From Auxenochlorella pyrenoidosa (lineage: Eukaryota; Chlorophyta; Trebouxiophyceae; Chlorellales; Chlorellaceae), in NCBI GenBank assembly GCA_001430745.1, contig KQ481962.1:1006813-1031466 (forward strand): a stretch of 24,654 bases of DNA. Reading direction: 5' to 3'. The notes under the pieces are model-generated. The model had not been told where the DNA came from, made no database searches, and saw only the letters and a program-made list of their open reading frames with translations. The position numbers were made by a program, and so were the translations under genes. Of the stretch, positions 16,574 through 24,654 are shown piece by piece; position 1 is the first letter of the stretch; each line of letters starts with the position of its first letter.

Positions 16574-19288
16574 TCACGCCCGCAGCGCCCGCGGTCGCTC
16601 GCGATTCGAATACTTGAGAGTCAGGGGGCCGCCTGCAGCCCAGGGGGGTTGGCGGGAGCGTCAGGTGCACAGGTCCATGGACAGACGCGGGCAGTCGGCC
16701 AATGTAAGGCCCCCGCACCCCCACTTCTGGCCGCCTTGCCCTCCTACCCCCCCGCCCCTGCCTCTGTGCCTCCCAGGCAGGAAGCCCGGTGCCGCCCCCA
16801 CCTGCAAGCTCCGGCACCACCGCGCCTTGGAGCACCTCCATTGCGTTGGCTGCCGCCGCGCTCTCGCAGAAGTGCACAAACGCAAAGGGCCTCCCCTTGG
16901 GGACATCCACTGCAGCCAGCGGCGCAGGAGGGTGGGCAGGCTGGGGTTAACTGCCAGCAGACCGCCTGCCGCCAGCCGCCCCTGCCAGTGCCGGCTCCGC
17001 TGCTTGGCGGGGACGGAAGCGCGCGGAGGCACAGCAGCGGGGGGCACCCGCGGTGCGGCGCACGCGCCTGGCGCGCGAAACCCTGCTGTGCCGCTGCACA
17101 CTCCAGCACCCCTCGGGCTGGCCCCCCGGCCCCGGGCTGCCCTCACCCGCCTCCACGCGGCCGCAGCAGGAGAAGGCGTCCTCGATCTTGCGCCGGAACT
17201 CTGCCGGCTTCCAGCGCTGCTGCGGGTGGATGTTGGAGACGACGACGGTGCGGCAGGCGCCCTGCGCCGCCGGCTGGGCGCGGCCCAGCTGCGGCTGCTC
17301 GCCCTGGGAGCCGACCCCCGAGCTGGCGCGGCTGCTGGGCCCGCTGCCCGACCCGCAGGACAGGCCCAGCGGCAGCGGCAGCGGCAGCGCCGAGGGGCCC
17401 GACCCTTCCAGCTCCGCGGTGAGCTCGCTGGGCAGCAGCAGCAGCGGGTCTGCCTGCCCGGGCTCGCCCGGCTCCCACAGCTGCACGGGCTCCGCATCCT
17501 CGCCGCCCTCGCCCCACTCCTCCCAGCCGCCGCCCGCCGCTGCCCAGGCCGCCTCGGCTGCCGCCTCCCACTCGTCCGGCGCGGGCCCCTGGAGTGCCGC
17601 TGTCGAGGAGCGGGGCGCCGGCTGCGCAGCCGCAGGGGGCTGCCACTCAGGGGCCGCCACGCTCAGCACGCTGCCGCGCGCAGACAGCGGCAGTTGCCAC
17701 GCGGCGGCTGGTGCTGCGGCGGCCCCCGCACCGCTGCTGCTGGTGCTGGCGCTGCTGGCGCTGCTGCCGGTGCTGCCGGGCGGGCCCCCGGGATCCTTTT
17801 GGTACTGCACAGTCAGCGCCCGCGTGCCTGCACCAGCGGACGGCAGGAGTGTGCTCACGACAAGCCGGCACAAGCTCCCGTGCTTTGTCCTTGCCAGCGA
17901 AGCACCACCCTGCCCTGCCACAAAGTGGGGCGCGCTACCTGCCGCAAACCCAGAGCGCGGGCCAGCAGCCCCAGGGCCCACCTGACAGCTGCGGCAACGC
18001 TTTGCCGTGCAGCGCGCGCATCGCGCGCGCCGCGGCGCTCGCCTCTGCGAAATCCACAAACACGCAGCGGCGCTGCAACAGCACGCGCACTGCGGGGGCC
18101 GAGGGCAGAGAGCGGGGCCGGGGTGAGAGGGCAGCGGCATCTGTGCGCGCATGCTGTGGCGCGCTGCTTGCCATGCAGGCGGCGTTCGGGCCCCAGGCGG
18201 GGGCTCAGCGGCTGCCTGGAGGCCCAGCCAACCACAAGGCATGCCCTCTTCCTGATGTCTGCCCTGCAAACCAGCAGCCGCCCCCTACGCATCCCGCCCC
18301 ACCCCCACCCGAATCTACGGCACCAAAGCGCTCCACAGCACGCTGCACCTCCCGCTCCGTGGGCCGCAGCACCACGCCGCCAATCCACAGGCGGCGGCAG
18401 CCGCCCGCCTGCTGTGCGCCTGCAAGCAGAGGTGACGCAGCAGTGACGCAGGGTTGTGCTGACGGCAGGCAGGTTGCCGGGCGTCCACGCATGGCACGAG
18501 GGCGCGCAGCGAGCCTTCAGTCAGGGCTGGGCTGCCCACCTGCATCCACAGGGCCGTCCACGGCCAGCAGCTGCTCCTCAAGCTGCGCCTGCTGCTGCAG
18601 CAGGCGTGCGAGGTCTGAGGCCGCCGCCTGCGCGCGGCTGGCCGCCACGGAGACAGCGGCAGCCGCGGCCGCAGGCAGCTCTGCTGCTAGGGGCCCGGCA
18701 AGCTGCGCCAGAGCTGCATCCACCGCCGCCACATGCTCGGCGGCAGCCGCGGCCGCCACCTGCTGGGTGGCCAGCCTGCGTGCCGCATCCGCTGCGCCTG
18801 CGTGCTGCTGCGGCTGGGCCGTGGACCCGCGCCGCGCACTCGTGCTGCGCCGCCGCTCCTCCCTGCCGCCGCCGCCCTCCTCCTGCAGGCGTCGCTCCGC
18901 CTCACGTTGCGCAGCCAGCGCCGCTGTCAGCTTGGCCTCTGCTTGTGAGGCCCTGCAGGCGGCCACCTCCAACAGCTGCTGCTGCTGCAGGCGGGAAAGC
19001 AGACTGGAGTGCAATGGCTGTGCATGCGTGTGGCGGGGGCAGGCGCGCAGCGCTCCTGCTGCACAGCAAAACAACTCCCACAGTTTCAATCACACGCGCA
19101 GTAGCTACCTGCTCCAACTGCGCAAACAGGAGGTGGATGCGCTCCTCCCCTGCCGCCGGTTCAGCCGTCACTTTGTCTCCCGCCGCCGCCGCCACTGGCG
19201 GCGGTTCCCCGGACTCTGTAGTGAAAACTGCCTCTTTCGGGAGCAGTGTAGCTGGCGGGCCGGGTGCGCTGTCGCCCGGAGGACGCAT
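16574..19288 (-). CDS. Coiled-coil protein with two RRM RNA-binding domains
   Basis: This is a predicted RNA-binding protein of 563 aa; I cannot assign a specific orthologue. Exons on the minus strand: 19288-19109, 18984-18540, 18419-18309, 18089-17982, 17827-17147, 16909-16802 and 16632-16574. Residues about 45-205 are Gln/Glu/Ala-rich and look like coiled coil (for example LLFAQLEQQQQLLEV). RRM1 (about 215-292) runs from RRLWIGGVVLRPTEREVQR through RFGAVDSVRVLLQRRCVFVDF (RNP1-like) to LTVQYQK. A Ser/Ala/Glu/Trp-rich linker of about 180 residues follows. RRM2 (about 474-557) runs from RTVVVSNIHPQQRW through GRPFAFVHFCESAAAANAM to PLTLKYSNRER. The start is the most upstream ATG in its frame (G at -3). 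Exons 4 and 6 are both 108 nt with the same phases, pointing to duplication. Splicing may be alternative at exon 6, because reading through intron 6 also stays open to 16560. Confidence 0.8.
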
Positions 19289-20080
19289 TGCCCCTCCAGT
19301 GCCCCTCCAAGATCACAACCCTGCGGCTTGCTGCCCACACAATTTGCGCAGGGGTGAGGCAAGCACCCGCTGGGAAGGCGATCGGGTGGAAGGGGCCGCC
19401 CTCACATGGGGGAGGTGACCGCGGCAGGCGCTTCAGGGCACGACGAGTCAGCGGCGGCAGCGGCAGGGCGCTGGTGGCCCCTGGTCCCACAAGTGGCCAG
19501 TTTTGCAGCTCCAATCTGAAGTAAGCATTCAGGCTGCGGTATCCTTGCAGTGCGCATTTGCATCAAGGGTGGTTCAGCCAGAACAGCATAGCGCAGGGTG
19601 CGCCAGCCAGGCTGGCAAGCGTGGACTCCTCTCCTGCGCCTGTCTGAGACACAGGCGCTGGACAAAGGGTTTCTGCAAGCCATACCCAACCCTGAGGTGC
19701 CTCAATGCGATTGATACCTGTGAGACCGAGCAGGCATCTCGGTGTGGGAAAGAGTGGCACCATTTCAATCGACGCCCCAGCACATTGAGGCGCAGCCAAC
19801 GGGTGAGCAGATGTGCAGCACCTGGGGCATCCACCCGAAGCACATAGTGCAACCTTTCAGCCAAAGGATTCACATTTTGATTTCATGAACCACAAGTTAG
19901 GGAAGGAGCCAGCTCTGGCTTGCACGCAACAAAACGCAATTGATGGGAAGCACGTGAGAAGCGTCTAGAGCATTGAGGAAGCTTGAGGGTGAGACACAGA
20001 AAACGCTCAAAAGGCAGTGTGCTGAACCTCAGGTGTGCAAGTGTTGCTGGGGTAAAGGGCCCACTCATTCTGATGCCGCT
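19289..20080 (-). promoter_or_regulatory. Spacer: promoter side of the RRM gene and 3' region of the GNAT gene
   Basis: These 792 bp lie between two minus-strand genes. They must hold the GNAT 3' UTR (high-coordinate end) and the RRM promoter and 5' UTR (low-coordinate end). A less GC-rich stretch occurs at about 19840-20000. The open frames here show no family-like sequence. I find no TGTAA on the minus strand. Confidence 0.45.
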
Positions 20081-22291
20081 TCACACCTGCATCGCCGCCG
20101 CGGAAACACTGGTGGTGCTGAGCTCAACCAGCTGAAAAGAGCCATGCTGGGGGCCGGCCTCGCTGTCGCTGGCTTCACTGTCGCTGTCCGGCGGGAAGGA
20201 ACTCACAGAGGCAGAGGCCACAGACGCTGCGCCCGCCGTCGACTCCTGTATCTGCTGCTTCAGCGTCGCCAGCCGATGCTGCTGTAACCGCTGCCGCGGC
20301 TCCTCCTCACTCGGCAGGCCTAAGCCATGCAGCGCCAAGCACTGCACGCCCTCTGTACTGCCCGCTGCTGCTAGCCGTAGTGCCTCATTTGCAGGCGCCG
20401 CTGGCTGGCCAGTGCTCACTGCAGCTATGCGTGGTGTTGCCCCTGGTGTGGCAGCTGCGGCGGCAGCCTTGCCAGCAGCCTTGCTGGCAGCATTCCCGCA
20501 ATGGAAGGCAGGCATGCCCAGGAGGCCAAGGCTCAGGCTGTGCAAGAGGCCGCTGGAGCGTGGATCTGCAGCTGCAGCAGACCCTGCTCGCTGGGCAGGC
20601 TGCGGTGCTGCAGCGACCTCTGGCGACTCCAGCGGAACAGTCACAAAAGACGCATCTGCAGCTGCTGCGGCAGGGGTGGCCAGCGCTTCTGCCATGCCTA
20701 GCTGCGTCGGCGCTGCTGCCGCCAGGTGCACCGGCGCTGGCAGCTCTTTCTTCATCTTTATCCACACTGCACAGAGGCACGAGGCATGGATTGTTGGTGA
20801 CTGTCAGGCTGGATCAACAAGTGCGCCAGTGGGGGAGCAGCCCCTGCATGATCGGCTGATGGTTCGGCAGGGCGCTGACGCACAGTTGCTAACCAGTTGC
20901 GCACCATCTGCCTGCCTCCCGCACCCACACACACCCTGCCGGCTCACCCGGGTGGCCCAGGAACCAGTCGAGTACACGGGAGGCCATGCAGCGGCAGGCG
21001 CCGGTATCGGTGCGCTTCACCAACATGAACCCGCTGCGCTCGTACAGCCGGACAGCAACCGCATTGTCCGCTGCCACCTGCACCAAGGCAGGCTGGAGCG
21101 TGGTCAGGATACCAAGATGACGGGCGGAGCAGCCTCAGGGAACGGCGCATTGCCGCCCTGGCGGGCTGGCAGGCTCGCAGTGCCATGAACCCACGCAACG
21201 AGCACAGCGCACCACTGCGTCACCCACCCAGAGCGTCATCTCCACGCCATGCGCTGCCACCGCCGCAGCCTCTGTCTCTGCCAGGATTGTGGCGCCTGCA
21301 TCCTCGGCCCACCGCATCAGCTTGGCGCCCACGCCTTTGCCGCGCGCCTCAGGGCTAACAGCAATGAAGTCGATCAGGCACTCGTGCTCCTGCATAGGCC
21401 AGGCAGGGCCGGGCACCGCAAGGCAGTGGGCTTGAGCGACCACTGTGATCCCACAGCTGCCGCAGCTCGGGCAAAGCTATGGCATCAACGGCCTGCTGGC
21501 TGAGAATATGGCAGTGTCTTGGGCGCAAAATGCCGCGGGGAGCCAATTATCTGGGCGGCTGAGGGCAAGTTTGGCTCAGCGAGCAGCGGCGCATTCTTTG
21601 GGCAACTCAAGCAGGCGCACTGTCGGCTGGCAGGCCCCAGCCGGGCTCTGCGCCTCTCCTGCCACCCACCAGGAGGGCTTCGTCAAGAACACGGTCGTAG
21701 AGCATGCTCAGGATGGTGGGCCCGCAGCCCACACGCCGGCTATACTCGCTCCAGCTCATGCTGTCGTCTGCCTCATTCTCCACCGTGAGCACCACCACGC
21801 CCAGCAGCTTGCTGCCCTCGCAGGCTAGCCCTGCGCCAGGAGGTGGAGAGACAGGGCGAGACGAGTGAGGGGCGGTCTTGCTACATGGCTGACCATGCCC
21901 GCCTGGACAACGGCATGGGAAGCTGCAGACCGTATAGACTCAGAAGAGCATGTGGCGTGGCATGCGGCAGTTACCCAGACACTGGAATATGCTGTGCCGC
22001 TGCCACACCTCGCCGGCGCCGGCGCCTGGCTGCCAGCCAACCGCCGGTGGGAGTTGCCCGCCCTGCGGCCCGGGGAGGATCATGCGCTCTCCCACCTATC
22101 TGTCTCCACCACGAAGGCGTCCGCTTGAGGTCGTCCGCCTCTATTTGGCTCCACTGCTGCACGCTCAGCCCCTGGCCCCGGCACTCCTCGGGGAAGGTAG
22201 AGGCGCACAGCGCTGCCACGGCTTCGCAATCTGCCGGCGAAGCGCATGGCCGCACCAGGACGCCGCCCTCGGTGCTGCTCTTGGGCGCCAT
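20081..22291 (-). CDS. GNAT-family N-acetyltransferase with long low-complexity C-terminal tail
   Basis: This is a predicted acetyl-CoA-dependent N-acetyltransferase; the substrate is unknown. Exons on the minus strand: 22291-22096, 21830-21670, 21389-21228, 21077-20948 and 20766-20081 (444 aa). The GNAT fold spans about residues 10-225: VLVRPCASPADCEAVAALC (strand 1, helix 1), LLGVVVLTVENEADD, then motif A IDFIAVSPEARGKGVGAKLM, whose acetyl-CoA pyrophosphate loop is R135-G-K-G-V-G-A141. VAADNAVAVRLYERSGF follows, with the conserved Tyr185. WFLGHPVWIKMKKEL closes the domain. The remaining roughly 215 residues are Ala/Ser/Pro-rich with an acidic patch (PPDSDSEASDSEAG) and have no recognised domain. 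The start is the only ATG upstream of the domain in this frame, though its context is weak (T at -3). The last exon could hide a further intron. Confidence 0.8.
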
Positions 22292-23124
22292 CGAGAAGGC
22301 GGGCGCGCGTTGAGGAACCGGGTTCGGCGAACAAGTTTTGGACTGCCCTGCGCAAGGCGCAGGGCGACGAGGTGACAAACGCCGCGCATGCCGACGCGTT
22401 CATCACGCGCCATGCTGCTGGGCCAGCAGGGCGCTCGCAGCGCCGATGTCGGCTGGGCCCCCGCCAGCTGGCTGCGCGCAAAAGAGGCATCCAGCAGCCT
22501 TGCTGCCTGGTTCCTGTAAGAGACTACTGAAGCTGGTGGTACCGAGTGTGCGCCTGTGCACTGCACAGCACCATCCTGTGCAAAGCGTCTACGATTCACC
22601 AAGCCAACATGAAGCGCACCCCCCTGCCTGTGACCGCTGTGGCCCCTCAAGAGGTTGGACATGTTGACACGACGAGGTTGTACAGAGCATGTAGGACCGA
22701 CCGGTAATGAAAGAATTCGGGGGGGCTGGGGCTGAGGAGACGTATGCAAGCGGCAGCGATTCATTTGATCAATTGCGCCGCAGTCACCGGGCTGGTGAAT
22801 GAAATGCCAGCATCAGACGAGGGGGGCAAGGGATTGTGGAAGCTATGGGGTTGAGCAAGCAAGCCAGCACGAGCGGGGGTGAGAAACAAGGGGGGAGAGA
22901 AAACGAGCGGCCCTGGCGAGGGGGGGCAGAAGGCCAGCGGCCAGCAGTGTGGAGACATGCGCTGGGACTTGCACACGCAGGAGGGGAGGGAGGAGAGGGA
23001 GAGCGGAGGGGCGACTAGGGTTGGGCATGCCTCCATTGCCGTGGGAGGCGCAAGGGGTGCGGTAAGGCTACAAGGGAAGGGCAAGGGGGCCGGAGGCAGG
23101 GCCGAAGCAGGCTCGAGGAGCCAG
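22292..23124 (-). other. Spacer: GNAT promoter side and COP1/SPA 3' region
   Basis: These 833 bp hold no supportable gene. From about 22700 to 23120 the plus strand is purine-rich with several poly-G runs. The 3' UTR of the minus-strand WD40 gene would therefore be C/U-rich, like the 3' flank of the RRM gene. A separate frame on the minus strand from 22490 resembles a transit peptide but is out of frame with the GNAT domain and cannot be joined convincingly. Confidence 0.45.
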
Positions 23125-24654
23125 TCAGCCATCGGCGCCGCGGTGTGCTCCGGTGTCTGCCTGCGGCCCGCGCAGCTCCATGACCCGCAGCTCCCCGCTG
23201 GAGAGCGCGGCAGCCAGCAGCGGGGCCCGGCCCGGCCGCGCCGCGGCGGGCTGCCAAGCCACTGCGCTGCAGAAGAGGCCTTGGTGCGGCTGCTGCGGCT
23301 GGGCAGCTGGCGAGAGGGCGCCGCCAGCGCCGCCAGGGTACCCAGCGGGCTGTCCAGGCACGCCGGCGGCTGGGTTAAACTGGTGCACAGCCACCGGCGC
23401 CGGCCACCTCTCATGGTACGCAAAGGCAGCGGGGGACTCGCTGCCGCAGGCAAGCATGCCGTCCTCTGGCCGCACAGACAGCCCGCAGAAGTTCTTGCTG
23501 TTCTGGTGGCCCTGCAGCCGCCTGACGGGCTGCGAGACAACCATGGCGGCGGACGAGCCGGCCACGTGCGCGCGCCCTGGCATGGCTGCTGCCGGCGTGC
23601 TGCCCGCTGCTGCTGCGGGAGCGCTGCTGCTGCTGTCAGCCGGCGCGGGCAGCTGCCAGAGCGCCAGGCTGGCATCCGTCGAGGCGGTGGCCAGGCGGCA
23701 CGGCCCCAGCCAGCGCACAAACGACACCGCCCGCGCGTGCCCGCTCAGCTGCAGCAGCGGTTGGTCTGCGCGCCGCAGGTCAAACACATATGCCGAATGG
23801 TCCGCCGAGGCAACCGCCAGCAGGTTGCCATCAAACGGCGACAGCTGCACGCCGCAGGCCGGCGCGCCGGTGCTGCTGGGGCGCAACGCGGCCAGGCACG
23901 TCTGCATGCCGCGGCCGCCCCAGAGCCGCACGGTGCCATCGTCAGAGGCCGAGGCGCACAGGTGCGGCCGCTGCAGGCTGTGCGAGACGCTCCAGACTCT
24001 GCACGCGCAACACGGCAGGAAGCGGCAGTGTGAGCAGGGCAGCCGGACAAGCATTGGCCCTTGCAGGTCACGCTACGAAGTGTTGACGCAAGTCGGCGCT
24101 GTCCAGCCCAGAGGTGTATGGGCAGCCGCCCAGGCAGCGCATGGTCGCACCTGCGGCCGCAGTGGCCATCTGCCTCCGCTATGAGGTGCCCCGACTCCAT
24201 GTCTACTTGCGCCACCACGCCATCATAGTCTCCCACTGCAGTTGGGAGAGATGGGCGGGGGTGGGCGCCAGCCAGGTGGGTCTGCATCCCCGGGCTTGCA
24301 GGCGTGGCCTGGCGGAGCCCCAGGCACGTGCTCACAGCTTCCTCCCACAATGGCAGGCAGCCGCGGCACGGTTTGCCAAGCAGCTGCAGCAGGGCCGACC
24401 GGCGCCGCTCCGCGGGTCTCACATGCGACCACACCGGGCGCGTCGGGGTTCCATGCCAGCGAGCTGAGCTTGGAGTACATGCGGTGGCAGCGCAGCGGCT
24501 GCAGGTACGCATCGCTCCCAGGGTCCTGCAGCCGCGAGGCCAGCGAGTAGACCCGGACCTGCAACCAGAGGCAGGGGGGAGGGCGGGACGGACCGGAAGC
24601 TTAGAGCGGGTGGCCTGGGGGTACGAGCAAGCGCGCCGGCAAGTGCCCGGCCCT
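23125..24654 (-). CDS. COP1/SPA-family WD40 protein, C-terminal part (5' end outside window)
   Basis: COP1 and SPA proteins form the substrate-recruiting part of a CUL4-linked ubiquitin ligase that represses light signalling in plants; the WD40 propeller binds substrates. Exons visible on the minus strand are 24558-24423, 24235-24151 and 23998-23125 (stop TGA at 23125-23127), and the phases agree. The order of segments matches the COP1/SPA propeller: VRVYSLASRL, KLSSLAWNPDAPGVV, GDYDGVVAQVD, RRVWSVSHSL, ASASDDGTVRLWGG, ASADHSAYVFDLRRADQPLL, GHARAVSFVRWL, TASTDASLALW, then GHQNSKNFCGLSV, ACGSESPAAFAYHERW and a final LSSGELRVMEL. Two inserts rich in Ala, Ser, Gly and Pro lengthen loops. SADH and QPL lean to COP1, but the RING or kinase-like N terminus that would decide is off the window. 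Bases 24559-24654 appear to be intron, with a C/T-rich acceptor tract. Confidence 0.85.

Noticed and set aside
16347..18446. 699-codon open frame on the plus strand
   Set aside because: It lies opposite the RRM gene, whose minus-strand exons have matching phases and clear RRM motifs. The plus-strand translation is Arg/Ala/Pro-rich with no domain, typical of shadow frames in GC-rich DNA.
17594..19357. 587-codon open frame on the plus strand
   Set aside because: It is a shadow of the RRM gene exons and introns on the other strand, with low-complexity Cys/Ala/Arg content.
21440..21546. Possible extra GNAT exon (QQAVDAIALPELRQLWDHSG)
   Set aside because: Its AG acceptor would need phase 2, while the flanking exons join directly in phase 0 and the joined protein fits a GNAT fold without it.
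22292..22490. Upstream coding exon or transit peptide for the GNAT gene
   Set aside because: The transit-peptide-like frame is out of phase with the GNAT domain, and I found no splice pair that joins it. The in-frame extension upstream of 22291 has no ATG.

Overview
The window looks like nuclear DNA of a GC-rich green alga, most probably a trebouxiophyte of the Chlorella type. It holds seven split genes with many short introns. They encode typical eukaryotic proteins: Mediator, replicative helicase, polymerase epsilon and a COP1/SPA-type WD40 protein. Ala/Gln/Ser low-complexity runs are common, and two genes carry TGTAA, the chlorophyte polyadenylation motif, downstream. In DNA this rich in G+C, open frames on the wrong strand and inside introns are frequent and misleading. 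I built the gene models by joining exons at splice sites whose phases agree and whose joined protein fits its family.

Layout, left to right. (1) 1-5254, minus: MED14, the Mediator scaffold subunit; the first eight coding exons are visible and the 3' end lies outside the window. (2) 5255-5655: a divergent promoter region. (3) 5656-6780, plus: a POLE3/Dpb4-type histone-fold protein in 3 exons. (4) 7235-13446, plus: MCM3 in 20 exons, 799 aa, complete. (5) 13829-15591, plus: a sucrase/ferredoxin-like (Apd1/Aim32-type) thioredoxin-like [2Fe-2S] protein in 5 exons. (6) 16574-19288, minus: a coiled-coil protein with two RRMs in 7 exons. (7) 20081-22291, minus: a GNAT acetyltransferase with a long low-complexity tail in 5 exons. 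(8) 23125 to the right edge, minus: the WD40 end of a COP1/SPA-family protein.

POLE3 and MCM3 both act at the replication fork and lie head-to-tail about 450 bp apart. The other neighbours share no obvious pathway. I see no mobile element, CRISPR array, tRNA, rRNA or virus-derived gene.

No new multi-gene system is evident. The most unusual signals are five introns (of 44 modelled) that start with GC instead of GT, and an RRM gene whose two RRMs share the same exon boundaries and phases, indicating exon duplication. There is also a short degenerate telomere-like repeat inside an MCM3 intron. All gene models come from reading by eye, without transcript data or database searches.
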